DNA of 64,000 nucleotides from Ectobius pallidus (Eukaryota > Arthropoda > Insecta > Blattodea > Ectobiidae). The stretch is taken from contig CAXKWD010000014.1 in NCBI GenBank assembly GCA_964059195.1, positions 2,170,001 to 2,234,000 on the forward strand, read 5' to 3'. Position 1 is the stretch's first letter; every line of letters starts with the position of its first letter. The notes under the pieces were generated by a model that saw only the letters and a program-made list of their open reading frames with translations, was not told where the DNA came from and did not search any database. Below, in pieces: positions 12,614 through 26,104 of this stretch. The position numbers were made by a program, and so were the translations under genes.

Positions 12614-15426
12614 CAATGATCAATACATACAATGAAAATATCGGTGATATGCTAATGGCATAACAGGGGTTGTAAATTTTTCTTTAATAGAAAAGAATAC
12701 TGTTGCCTAGCAATGAGTTTCAAAACACGAAAGTGTTGCCTAGCAATGCCATTTTAAACCGGAAACTGTTGCCTAGCAATGCCATCAAAAAGAACTGTTG
12801 ATTAGCAACGTCATTTTTGAACACAATATTGCTACCTATTATAAACGTTTTTAAAATATACTGTTGTGTAGCAATGTCAATATCAGACACAAATATTTTA
12901 CGTTTCAATGCATTTTTCATGTCGAAACTTTTTCCTTGCAATGTAATTTTTAAAGACAATTTGGCTGCCTAACAATGTAATTTTTCTATCACGAAAGGTT
13001 TGCCTAGCAATCCCAGTCTAAACCGGAAACTGTTGCCTAGCAATTAAGTTTTAAAACAGCTGACTCTTGCTTAGCAATGACATTTTTAACATGAAACTGT
13101 AACTTAGCAATGCCATCTCCAAATACGAAACTGTTGCCTAGCAATGTCTTCTATAAGGAAAAGTTTTTGATCCTTCAATGATCAATTCATACAATGAAAA
13201 TATCGGTGATATGCTAATGTCAAAACATGGGTTGTAAATTTTACTTTAATAGAAAGAATACTGTTGCCTAGCAATTAGTTTTAAAACACGAAAGTGTTGC
13301 CTAGCAATGCCATTTTAAACCGGAAACTGTTGCCTAGCAATGTCATCAAAAAGAACTGTTGCTTAGCAATGTCATTTTTTAACACAATATTGCTACCTAT
13401 TAAAAGCTTTTAAAAAAAGATACTGTTGCGTAGCAATGTCAATTTCTGACACGAAACCTTTACCTTTCAATGCATTTTTCAAAGTAGACACTTCTTCCTA
13501 GCAATGTAATTTTTAAATACAATTTGAATGCCTAACAATGTAATTTTTCTATCACGAAAGTTTTCCCTAGCCATGCTAGTCTAAACCGGAAACTGTTGCC
13601 TAGCAATGAAGTTTTAAAACACCTGACTGTTGCTTAGCAATGACATTTTGAATAAGAAACTGTAGCTTAGCAATGCCATCTCCAAATACGAAACTGTTGC
13701 CTAGCAATGTCATCTATAAGGAATACCCTTTAATCCCTCAATGATCAATACATACAATGAAAATATCGGTGATATGCTAATGGCAGAACAGGGGTTGTAA
13801 ATTTTTCTTTAATAGAAAAGAATACTGTTGCCTAGCAATGAGTTTTAAAACACGAAAGTGTTGCCTAGCAATGCCATTTTAAACCGGAAACTGTTGCCTA
13901 GCAATGCCATAAAAAAGAACTGTTGATTAGCAATGTCATTTTTGAACACAATATTGCTACCTATTTAAAGCTTTTAAAAAAAGATACTGTTGCGTAGCAA
14001 TGTCAATTTCTGACACGAAACCTTTACCTTTCAATGCATTTTCCAAAGTCGAAACTTCTTCCTAGCAATGTAATTTTTAAAGACAATTTGGCTGCCTATC
14101 ATCGTAATTTTTCTATCACGAATGTTTTTCCTAGTCATGGCAGTCTAAACCGGAAACTGTAGCCTAGCAACGAAGTTTTAAAACACCTGACTGTTGCTTA
14201 GCAATGACATTTAGAACAAGAAACTGTAGCTTAGCAATGCCATCTCCAAATACGAAACTGTTGCCTAGCAATGTCATCTATAACGAATAGTTTTTAATCC
14301 TTCAATGATCAATAGATATAATGAAAATATCGGTGATATGCTAATGGCAAAACATGGGTTGTAAATTTTACTTTAATAGAAAGAATACTGTTGCCTAGCA
14401 ATGAGTTTTAAAACAAGAAAGTGTTGCCTAGCAATGCCATTTTAAACCAGAAATTGTTGCCTAGCAATGTCATCAAAAAGAACTGTTGCTTAGCAATGTC
14501 ATTTTTGAACACAATATTGCTACCTATTAAAAGCTTTTAAAAAAGATACTGTTGCGTAGCAATGTCAATTTCTGACACGAAACCTTTACCTTTCAATGCA
14601 TTTTCCAAAGTCGAAACTTCTTCCTAGCAATGTAATTTTTAAAGACAATTTGGCTGCCTATCAACGTAATTTTTCTATCACGAATGTTTTTCCTAGCCAT
14701 GCCAGTCTAAACCGGAAACTGTAGCCTAGCAATGAAGTTTTAAAACACCTGACTGTTGCTTAGCAATGACATTTTGATCAAGAAACTGTAGCTTAGCAAT
14801 GCCATCTCCAAATACGAAACTGTTGCCTAGCAATGTCATCTATAAGGAATAGTTCTTAATCCTTCAATGATCAATACATACAATGAAAATATCGGTGATA
14901 TGCTAATGTCAAAACATGGGTTGTAAATTTTACTTTAATAGAAAGAATACTGCTGCCTAGCAATGAGTTTTAAAACACGAAAGTGTTGCCTAGCAATGCC
15001 ATTTTAAACCAGAAACTGTTGCCTAGCAATGTCATCAAAAAGAACTGTTGCTTAGCAATGTCATTTTTGAACACAATATTGCTACCTATTAAAAGCTTTT
15101 AAAAAAAGATACTGTTGCGTAGCAATGTCAATTTCTGACACGAAACCTTTACCTTTCAATGCATTTTCCAAAGTGGAAACTTCTTCCTAGCAATGTAATT
15201 TTTAAAGACAAATTGACAGCCTAACAATGTAATTTTTCTATCACGAAAGTTTTCCCTAGCCATGCCAGTCTAAAAAGAAACTGTAGCCTAGCAATGAAGT
15301 TTTAAAACACCTGACTGTTGCTTAGCAATGACATTTTGAACAAGAAACTGTAGCTTAGCAATGCCATCTCCAAATACGAAACTGTTGCCTAGGAATGTCA
15401 TCTACAAGGAATAGTTTTTAATCCCT
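12614..15426 (+). repeat. Five-monomer HOR derivative C1-B-C2-F-G (2,813 bp)
   Basis: The order is that of the six-mer but one monomer is missing. The sequence enters E (ACATTTAGAACAAG near 14208), then within the next subunit switches to F (GCAATGCCATCTCC, followed by ATAACGAATAG near 14280). This is an E/F fusion expected from an unequal crossover one monomer out of register. A private GGCAGAACAGG at about 13783 is also found at about 53800. Confidence 0.78.
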
Positions 15427-18027
15427 CAATGATCAATACATACAATGAAAATATCGGTGATATGCTAATGGCAAAACATGGGTTGTAAATTTTGCTTTAA
15501 TAGAAAGAATACTGTTGCCTAGCAATGAGTTTTAAAACACGAAAGTGTTGCCTAGGAATGCCATTTTAAACCCGAAACTGTTGCCTAGCAATGTCATCAA
15601 AAAGAATTGTTGCTTAGCAATGTCATTTTTAAACACAATATTGCTACCTATTATAAACTTTTTTAAAATATACTGTTGTGTAGCAATGTCAATATCAGAC
15701 ACAAATATTTTACGTTTCAATGCATTTTTCATGTCGAAACTTTTTCCTTGCAATGTAATTTTTAAAGACAATTTGGCTGCCTAACAATGTAATTTTTCTA
15801 TCACGAAAGGTTTGCCTAGCAATCCCAGTCTAAACCGGAAACTGTTGCCTAGCAATTAAGTTTTAAAACAGCTGAATCTTGCTTAGCAATGACATTTTTA
15901 ACATGAAACTGTAACTTAGCAATGCCATCTCCAAATACGAAACTGTTGCCTAGCAATGTCTTCTATAAGGAAAAGTTTTTGATCCTTCAATGATCAATTC
16001 ATACAATGAAAATATCGGTGATATGCTAATGTCAAAACATGGGTTGTAAATTTTACTTTAATAGAAAGAATACTGTTGCCTAGCAATTAGTTTTAAAACA
16101 CGAAAGTGTTGCCTAGCAATGCCATTTTAAACCGGAAACTGTTGCCTAGCAATGTCATCGAAAAGAACTGTTGCTTAGCAATGTCATTTTTTAACACAAT
16201 ATTGCTACCTATTAAAAGCTTTTAAAAAAAAGATACTGTTGCGTAGCAATGTCAATTTCTGACACGAAACCTTTACCTTTCAATGCATTTTTCAAAGTAG
16301 ACACTTCTTCCTAGCAATGTAATTTTTAAATACAATTTGACTGCCTAACAATGTAATTTTTCTATCACGAAAGTTTTCCCTAGCCATGCTAGTCTATACC
16401 GGAAACTGTTGCCTAGCAATGAAGTTTTAAAACACCTGACTGTTGCTTAGCAATGACATTTTGAATAAGAAACTGTAGCTTAGCAATGCCATCTCCAAAT
16501 ACGAAACTGTTGCCTAGCAATGTCATCTATAAGGAATACCCTTTAATCCCTCAATGATCAATACATACAATGAAAATATCGGTGATATGCTAATGGCATA
16601 ACAGGGGTTGTAAATTTTTCTTTAATAGAAAAGAATACTGTTGCCTAGCAATGAGTTTCAAAACACGAAAGTGTTGCCTAGGAATGCCATTTTAAACCCG
16701 AAACTGTTGCCTAGCAATGTCATCAAAAAGAACTGTTGCTTAGCAATGTCATTTTTAAACACAATATTGCTACCTATTATAAACGTTTTTAAAATATACT
16801 GTTGTGTAGCAATGTCAATATCAGACACAAATATTTTACGTTTCAATGCATTTTTCATGTCGAAACTTTTTCCTTGCAATGTAATTTTTAAAGACAATTT
16901 GGCTGCCTAACAATGTAATTTTTCTATCACGAAAGGTTTGCCTAGCAATCCCAGTCTAAACCGGAAACTGTTGCCTAGCAATTAAGTTTTAAAACAGCTG
17001 ACTCTTGCTTAGCAATGACATTTTTAACATGAAACTGTAACTTAGCAATGCCATCTCCAAATACGAAACTGTTGCCTAGCAATGTCTTCCATAAGGAAAA
17101 GTTTTTGATCCTTCAATGATCAATTCATACAATGAAAATATCGGTGATATGCTAATGTCAAATCATGGGTTGTAAATTTTACTTTAATAGAAAGAATACT
17201 GTTGCCTAGCAATTAGTTTTAAAACACGAAAGTGTTGCCTAGCAATGCCATTTTAAACCGGAAACTGTTGCCTAGCAATGTCATCAAAAAGAACTGTTGC
17301 TTAGCAGTGTCATTTTTTAACACAATATTGCTACCTATTAAAAGCTTTTAAAAAAAGATACTGTTGCGTAGCAATGTAAATTTCTGACACGAAACCTTTA
17401 CCTTTCAATGCATTTTTCAAAGTAGAAACTTCTTCCTAGAAATGTAATTTTTAAATACAATTTGACTGCCTAACAATGTAATTTTTCTATCACGAAAGTT
17501 TTCCCTAGCCATGCTAGTCTAAACCGGAAACTGTTGCCTAGCAATGAAGTTTTAAAACACCTGACTGTTGCTTAGCAATGACATTTTGAATAAGAAACTG
17601 TACCCTTGCAATGCCATCTCCAAATACGAAACTGTTGCCTAGCAATGTCATCTATAAGGAATAGTTTTTAATCCTTCAATGATCAATAGATACAATGAAA
17701 ATATCGGTGATATGCTAATGTCAAAACATGGTTTGTAAATTTTACTTTAATAGAAAGAATACTGATGCTTAGCAATGAGTTTTAAAACACGAAAGTGTTG
17801 CCTAGCAATGCCATTTTAAACCGGAAACTGTTGCCTAGCAATGGCATCAAAAAGAACTGTTGCTTAGCAATGTAATTTTAAACACATTATTGCTACCTAT
17901 TATAAACTTTTAAATAATATACTGTTGCGTAGCAATGTCAATTTCTGACACGAAACCTTTACCTTTCAATGCATTTTTCAAATTCGAAACTTCTTCCTAG
18001 CAATGTAATTTTTAAAGACAATTTGGC
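15180..18027 (+). repeat. Copy 2 of the 2.85-kb duplicated segment
   Basis: Counterpart of 1-2848. Since 15180-18027 lies inside the 16.4-kb block, a third copy sits at 55197-58044. Upstream of 15180 the sequence is a G monomer, so this may be longer than the part visible at the window start. Confidence 0.82.
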
Positions 18028-18799
18028 TACCTAACAATGTAATTTTTCTATCACGAATGTTTTGCCTAGTCATGCCAGTCTAAACCGGAAACTGTTGCCT
18101 AACAATGAAGTTTTATAACACCTGACTGTTGCTTAGCAATGACATTTTGAATAAGAAACTGTAGCTTAGCAATGCCATCTCCAAATACAAAACTGTTGCC
18201 TAGCAATGTCATCTGTAAGGAATAGTTCTTAATCCTTCAATGATCAATACATACAATGAAAATATCGGTGATATGCTAATGTCAAAACATGGGTTGTAAA
18301 TTTTACTTTAATAGAAAGAATACTGCTGCCTAGCAATGAGTTTTAAAACACGAAAGTGTTGCCTGGCAATGCCATTTTAAACCAGAAACTGTTGCCTAGC
18401 AATGTCATCAAAAAGAACTGTTGCTTAGGAATGTCATCTTTAACACAATATTGCTACCTATTTAAAGCTTTTAAAAAAAGATACTGTTGCGTAGCAATGT
18501 CAATTTCTGACACGAAACCTTTACCTTTCAATGCATTTTCCAAAGTCAAAACTTCTTCCTAGCAATTTAATTTTTAAAGACAATTTGGCTGCCTATCAAT
18601 GTAATTTTTCTATCACGAATGTTTTGCCTAACCATGCCAGTCTAAACCGGAAACTGTTGCCAAGCAATGAAGTTTTAAAACACCTGACTGTTGCTTAGCA
18701 ATGACATTTTGAATAAGAAACTGTAGCTTAGCAATGCCATCTCCAAATACGAAACTGTTGCCTAGCAATGTCATCTATAAGGAATACCCTTTAATCCCT
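15427..18799 (+). repeat. Monomer block A-B-C1'-B-D-G' (3,373 bp)
   Basis: A second family of six monomers. The first five repeat the start of the window: 15180-18027 matches 1-2848 at an offset of 15,179 bp, with at least one substitution (AAAGTAT near 1396 versus AAAATAT near 16575). The last monomer is G', marked by TGCCTGGCAATG near 18362, TTAGGAATG and CAAAACTTCTTCC. No gene is present. Confidence 0.78.
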
Positions 18800-21700
18800 C
18801 AATGATCAATACATACAATGAAAATATCGGTGATATGCTAATGGCATAACAGGGGTTGTAAATTTTTCTTTAATAGAAAAGAATACTGTTGCCTAGCAAT
18901 GAGTTTCAAAACACGAAAGTGTTGCCTAGCAATGCCATTTTAAACCGGAAACTGTTGCCTAGCAATGCCATCAAAAAGAACTGTTGATTAGCAACGTCAT
19001 TTTTGAACACAATATTGCTACCTATTATAAACGTTTTTAAAATATACTGTTGTGTAGCAATGTCAATATCAGACACAAATATTTTACGTTTCAATGCATT
19101 TTTCATGTCGAAACTTTTTCCTTGCAATGTAATTTTTAAAGACAATTTGGCTGCCTAACAATGTAATTTTTCTATCACGAAAGGTTTGCCTAGCAATCCC
19201 AGTCTAAACCGGAAACTGTTGCCTAGCAATTAAGTTTTAAAACAGCTGACTCTTGCTTAGCAATGACATTTTTAACATGAAACTGTAACTTAGCAATGCC
19301 ATCTCCAAATACGAAACTGTTGCCTAGCAATGTCTTCTATAAGGAAAAGTTTTTGATCCTTCAATGATCAATTCATACAATGAAAATATCGGTGATATGC
19401 TAATGTCAAAACATGGGTTGTAAATTTTGCTTTAATAGAAAGAATACTGTTGCCTAGCAATGAGTTTTAAAACACGAAAGTGTTGCCTAGCAATGCCATT
19501 TTAAACCGCAAACTGTTGCCTAGCAATGTCATCAAAAAGAACTGTTGCTTAGTAATATCATTTTTAAACACAATATTGCTACCTATTATAAACTTTTAAA
19601 CATATACTGTTGTGTAGCAATGTTAATTTCAGACACCAAACTTTTACTTTTCAATGCATTTTTAAAAGTCGAAACGTTTTCCTAGCAATGTAATTTTTAA
19701 AGACAATTTGGCTGCTTAACAATGTAATTTTTCTATCACGAATGTTTTTCCTAGCCATGCCAGTCTAAACCGGAAACTGTAGCCTAGCAATGAAGTTTTA
19801 AAACACCTGACTGTTGCTTAGCAATGACATTTTGATCAAGAAACTGTAGCTTAGCAATGCCATCTCCAAATACGAAACTGTTGCCTAGCAATGTCATCTA
19901 TAAGGAATAGTTCTTAATCCTTCAATGATCAATACATACAATGAAAATATCGGTGATATGCTAATGTCAAAACATGGGTTGTAAATTTTACTTTAATAGA
20001 AAGAATACTGCTGCCTAGCAATGAGTTTTAAAACACGAAAGTGTTGCCTAGCAATGCCATTTTAAACCAGAAACTGTTGCCTAGCAATGTCATCAAAAAG
20101 AACTGTTGCTTAGCAATGTCATTTTTGAACACAATATTGCTACCTATTAAAAGCTTTTAAAAAAAGATACTGTTGCGTAGCAATGTCAATTTCTGACACG
20201 AAACCTTTACCTTTCAATGCATTTTCCAAAGTGGAAACTTCTTCCTAGCAATGTAATTTTTAAAGACAAATTGACAGCCTAACAATGTAATTTTTCTATC
20301 ACGAAAGTTTTCGCTAGCCATGCCAGTCTAAAAAGAAACTGTAGCCTAGCAATGAAGTTTTAAAACACCTGACTGTTGCTTAGCAATGACATTTTGAACA
20401 AGAAACTGTAGCTTAGCAATGCCATCTCCAAATACGAAACTGTTGCCTAGGAATGTCATCTACAAGGAATAGTTTTTAATCCCTCAATGATCAATACATA
20501 CAATGAAAATATCGGTGATATGCTAATGGCAAAACATGGGTTGTAAATTTTGCTTTAATAGAAAGAATACTGTTGCCTAGCAATGAGTTTTAAAACACGA
20601 AAGTGTTGCCTAGGAATGCCATTTTAAACCCGAAACTGTTGCCTAGCAATGTCATCAAAAAGAATTGTTGCTTAGCAATGTCATTTTTAAACACAATATT
20701 GCTACCTATTATAAACTTTTTTAAAATATACTGTTGTGTAGCAATGTCAATATCAGACACAAATATTTTACGTTTCAATGCATTTTTCATGTCGAAACTT
20801 TTTCCTTGCAATGTAATTTTTAAAGACAATTTGGCTGCCTAACAATGTAATTTTTCTATCACGAAAGGTTTGCCTAGCAATCCCAGTCTAAACCGGAAAC
20901 TGTTGCCTAGCAATTAAGTTTTAAAACAGCTGAATCTTGCTTAGCAATGACATTTTTAACATGAAACTGTAACTTAGCAATGCCATCTCCAAATACGAAA
21001 CTGTTGCCTAGCAATGTCTTCTATAAGGAAAAGTTTTTGATCCTTCAATGATCAATTCATACAATGAAAATATCGGTGATATGCTAATGTCAAAACATGG
21101 GTTGTAAATTTTACTTTAATAGAAAGAATACTGTTGCCTAGCAATTAGTTTTAAAACACGAAAGTGTTGCCTAGCAATGCCATTTTAAACCGGAAACTGT
21201 TGCCTAGCAATGTCATCGAAAAGAACTGTTGCTTAGCAATGTCATTTTTTAACACAATATTGCTACCTATTAAAAGCTTTTAAAAAAAGATACTGTTGCG
21301 TAGCAATGTCAATTTCTGACACGAAACCTTTACCTTTCAATGCATTTTTCAAAGTAGAAACTTCTTCCTAGCAATGTAATTTTTAAATACAATTTGACTG
21401 CCTAACAATGTAATTTTTCTATCACGAAAGTTTTCCCTAGCCATGCTAGTCTATACCGGAAACTGTTGCCTAGCAATGAAGTTTTAAAACACCTGACTGT
21501 TGCTTAGCAATGACATTTTGAATAAGAAACTGTAGCTTAGCAATGCCATCTCCAAACACGAAACTGTTGCCTAGCAATGTCATCTATAAGGAATAGTTTT
21601 TAATCCTTCAATGATCAATAGATACAATGAAAATATCGGTGATATGCTAATGTCAAAACATGGTTTGTAAATTTTACTTTAATAGAAAGAATACTGATGC

Positions 21701-22730
21701 TTAGCAATGAGTTTTAAAACACGAAAGTGTTGCCTAGCAATGCCATTTTAAACCGGAAACTGTTGCCAGCAATGGCATCAAAAAGAACTGTTGATAAGCA
21801 ATGTAATTTTAAACACATTATTGCTACCTATTATAAACTTTTAAATAATATACTGTTGCGTAGCAATGTCAATTTCTGACACGAAACCTTTACCTTTCAA
21901 TGCATTTTTCAAATTCGAAACTTCTTCCTAGCAATGTAATTTTTAAAGACAATTTGGCTACCTAACAATGCAATTTTTCTATCACGAATGTTTTGCCTAG
22001 TCATGCCAGTCTAAACCGGAAACTGTTGCCTAACAATGAAGTTTTATAACAACTGACTGTTGCTTAGCAATGACATTTTGAATAAGAAACTGTAGCTTAG
22101 AAATGCCATCTCCAAATACAAAACTGTTGCCTAGCAATGTCATCTGTAAGGAATAGTTCTTAATCCTTCAATGATCAATACATACAATGAAAATATCGGT
22201 GATATGCTAATGTCAAAACATGGGTTGTAAATTTTACTTTAATAGAAAGAATACTGCTGCCTAGCAATGAGTTTTAAAACACGAAAGTGTTGCCTGGCAA
22301 TGCCATTTTAAACCAGAAACTGTTGCCTAGCAATGTCATCAAAAAGAACTGTTGCTTAGGAATGTCATCTTTAACACAATATTGCTACCTATTTAAAGCT
22401 TTTAAAAAAAGATACTGTTGCGTAGCAATGTCAATTTCTGACACGAAACCTTTACCTTTCAATGCATTTTCCAAAGTCAAAACTTCTTCCTAGCAATTTA
22501 ATTTTTAAAGACAATTTGGCTGCCTATCAATGTAATTTTTCTATCACGAATGTTTTGCCTAACCATGCCAGTCTAAACCGGAAACTGTTGCCAAGCAATG
22601 AAGTTTTAAAACACCTGACTGTTGCTTAGCAATGACATTTTGAATAAGAAACTGTAGCTTAGCAATGCCATCTCCAAATACGAAACTGTTGCCTAGCAAT
22701 GTCATCTATAAGGAATACCCTTTAATCCCT
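18800..22730 (+). repeat. Seven-monomer block C1-B/E-G-A-B-D-G'
   Basis: The block has C1, then a B-to-E hybrid monomer (B base T at 19406, E base G at 19429), then G without an intervening F, then A-B-D-G'. The D monomer carries a 2-bp deletion within a subunit core, TTGCCAGCAATGG near 21765, and GTTGATAAGC just after it. Both marks recur at about 61782. A single CTCCAAACACG near 21550 (usual form CTCCAAATACG) is also shared with about 61567. Confidence 0.77.
19407..19428. other. Crossover junction B/E just after the conserved box
   Basis: B-type AATGTCAAAAC precedes the interval and E-type TTTTGCTTTAATAG follows it. The same hybrid is present in the right copy of the 16.4-kb block, at about 59424-59445, so it predates that duplication. 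Confidence 0.7.
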
Positions 22731-25700
22731 CAATGATCAATACATACAATGAAAATATCGGTGATATGCTAATGGCATAACAGGGGTTGTAAATTTTTCT
22801 TTAATAGAAAAGAATACTGTTGCCTAGCAATGAGTTTCAAAACACGAAAGTGTTGCCTAGCAATGCCATTTTAAACCGGAAACTGTTGCCTAGCAATGCC
22901 ATCAAAAAGAACTGTTGATTAGCAACGTCATTTTTGAACACAATATTGCTACCTATTATAAACGTTTTTAAAATATATTGTTGTGTAGCAATGTCAATAT
23001 CAGACACAAATATTTTACGTTTCAATGCATTTTTCATGTCGAAACTTTTTCCTTGCAATGTAATTTTTAAAGACAATTTGGCTGCCTAACAATGTAATTT
23101 TTCTATCACGAAAGGTTTGCCTAGCAATCCCAGTCTAAACCGGAAACTGTTGCCTAGCAATTAAGTTTTAAAACAGCTGACTCTTGCTTAGCAATGACAT
23201 TTTTAACATGAAACTGTAACTTAGCAATGCCATCTCCAAATACGAAACTGTTGCCTAGCAATGTCTTCTATAAGGAAAAGTTTTTGATCCTTCAATGATC
23301 AATTCATACAATGAAAATATCGGTGATATGCTAATGTCAAAACATGGGTTGTAAATTTTACTTTAATAGAAAGAATACTGTTGCCTAGCAATTAGTTTTA
23401 AAACACGAAAGTGTTGCCTAGCAATGCCATTTTAAACCGGAAACTGTTGCCTAGCAATGTCATCAAAAAGAACTGTTGCTTAGCAATGTCATTTTTTAAC
23501 ACAATATTGCTACCTATTAAAAGCTTTTAAAAAAAGATACTGTTGCGTAGCAATGTCAATTTCTGACACGAAACCTTTACCTTTCAATGCATTTTTCAAA
23601 GTAGACACTTCTTCCTAGCAATGTAATTTTTAAATACAATTTGACTGCCTAACAATGTAATTTTTCTATCACGAAAGTTTTCCCTAGCCATGCTAGTCTA
23701 AACCGGAAACTGTTGCCTAGCAATGAAGTTTTAAAACACCTGACTGTTGCTTAGCAATGACATTTTGAATAAGAAACTGTAGCTTAGCAATGCCATCTCC
23801 AAATACGAAACTGTTGCCTAGCAATGTCATCTATAAGGAATACCCTTTAATCCCTCAATGATCAATACATACAATGAAAATATCGGTGATATGCTAATGG
23901 CATAACAGGGGTTGTAAATTTTTCTTTAATAGAAAAGAATACTGTTGCCTAGCAATGAGTTTTAAAACACGAAAGTGTTGCCTAGCAATGCCATTTTAAA
24001 CCGGAAACTGTTGCCTAGCAATGCCATAAAAAAGAACTGTTGATTAGCAATGTCATTTTTGAACACAATATTGCTACCTATTTAAAGCTTTTAAAAAAAG
24101 ATACTGTTGCGTAGCAATGTCAATTTCTGACACGAAACCTTTACCTTTCAATGCATTTTCCAAAGTCGAAACTTCTTCCTAGCAATGTAATTTTTAAAGA
24201 CAATTTGGCTGCCTATCATCGTAATTTTTCTATCACGAATGTTTTTCCTAGTCATGGCAGTCTAAACCGGAAACTGTAGCCTAGCAACGAAGTTTTAAAA
24301 CACCTGACTGTTGCTTAGCAATGACATTTAGAACAAGAAACTGTAGCTTAGCAATGCAATCTCCAAATACGAAACTGTTGCCTAGCAATGTCATCTATAA
24401 GGAATAGTTTTTAATCCCTCAATGATCAATACATACAATGAAAATATCGGTGATATGCTAATGGCAAAACATGGGTTGTAAATTTTGCTTTAATAGAAAG
24501 AATACTGTTGCCTAGCAATGAGTTTTAAAACAGGAAAGTGTTGCCTAGCAATGCCATTTTAAACCGCAAACTGTTGCCTAGCAATGTCATCAAAAAGAAC
24601 TGTTGCTTAGTAATGTCATTTTTAAACACAATATTGCTACCTATTATAAACTTTTAAACATATACTGTTGTGTAGCAATGTTAATTTCAGACACCAAACT
24701 TTTACTTTTCAATGCATTTTTAAAAGTCGAAACGTTTTCCTAGCAATGTAATTTTTAAAGACAATTTGGCTGCTTAACAATGTAATTTTTCTATGACGAA
24801 AGTTTTGCCTAGCCATGCCAGTCTAAACCGGAAACTGTTGCCTAGCAATTCAGTTTTAAAACAACTGACTCTTGCTTAGCAATGACATTTTGAACAAGAA
24901 ACTGTAGCTTAGCAATGCCATCTCCAAATACGAAACTGTTGCCTAGCAATGTCATCTATAACGAATAGTTTTTAATCCTTCAATGATCAATAGATACAAT
25001 GAAAATATCGGTGATATGCTAATGGCAAAACATGGGTTGTAAATTTTACTTTAATAGAAAGAATACTGTTGCCTAGCAATGAGTTTTAAAACAAGAAAGT
25101 GTTGCCTAGCAATGCCATTTTAAACCAGAAATTGTTGCCTAGCAATGTCATCAAAAAGAACTGTTGCTTAGCAATGTCATTTTTGAACACAATATTGCTA
25201 CCTATTAAAAGCTTTTAAAAAAGATACTGTTGCGTAGCAATGTCAATTTCTGACACGAAACCTTTACCTTTCAATGCATTTTCCAAAGTTGAAACTTCTT
25301 CCTAGCAATGTAATTTTTAAAGACAATTTGGCTGCCTATCAACGTAATTTTTCTATCACGAATGTTTTTCCTAGCCATGCCAGTCTAAACCGGAAACTGT
25401 AGCCTAGCAATGAAGTTTTAAAACACCTGACTGTTGCTTAGCAATGACATTTTGATCAAGAAACTGTAGCTTAGCAATGCCATCTCCAAATACGAAAATG
25501 TTGCCTAGCAATGTCATCTATAAGGAATAGTTCTTAATCCTTCAATGATCAATACATACAATAAAAATATCGGTGATATGCTAATGTCAAAACATGGGTT
25601 GTAAATTTTACTTTAAAAGAAAGAATACTGCTGCCTAGCAATTAGTTTTAAAACACGAAAGTGTTGCCTGGCAATGCCATTTTAAACCAGAAACTGTTGC

Positions 25701-26104
25701 CTAGCAATGTCATCAAAAAGAACTGTTGCTTAGGAATGTCATCTTTAACACAATATTGCTACCTATTTAAAGCTTTTAAAAAAAGATACTGTTGCGTAGC
25801 AATGTCAATTTCTGACACGAAACCTTTACCTTTCAATGCATTTTCCAAAGTCAAAACTTCTTCCTAGCAATTTAATTTTTAAAGACAATTTGGCTGCCTA
25901 TCAATGTAATTTTTCTATCACGAATGTTTTGCCTAACCATGCCAGTCTAAACCGGAAACTGTTGCCAAGCAATGAAGTTTTAAAACACCTGACTGTTGCT
26001 TAGCAATGACATTTTGAATAAGAAACTGTAGCTTAGCAATGCCATCTCCAAATACGAAACTGTTGCCTAGCAATGTCATCTATAAGGAATACCCTTTAAT
26101 CCCT
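22731..26104 (+). repeat. Six-monomer HOR unit C1-B-C2-E-F-G' (3,374 bp)
   Basis: First of four consecutive six-mers running to 36885. Its first part, to 23983, is also present at 62748-64000. Private changes include AATATATTGTTG near 22975 in C1, AACAGGAAAGTG near 24530 in E, ATAAAAATATCG in the conserved box near 25561 and CTTTAAAAGAAAG near 25613. It ends in the G' form, so the junction to the next C1 is of the regular kind. Confidence 0.85.

Larger units (their letters stand above)
7567..23983 (+). repeat. Left copy of a 16.4-kb duplicated block (offset 40,017 bp)
   Basis: Every feature I compared in this stretch recurs 40,017 bp downstream with the same spacing: the C1 and A monomer positions, the two hybrid monomers, the 2-bp deletion near 21765, TTTCGCTAGCC near 20308, GGCAGAACAGG near 13783 and the eight-A run near 16220. 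The matching second copy is cut by the window end, so the true length is at least 16,417 bp. The spacing is exactly 70 monomers plus the two LINE inserts. Confidence 0.85.
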
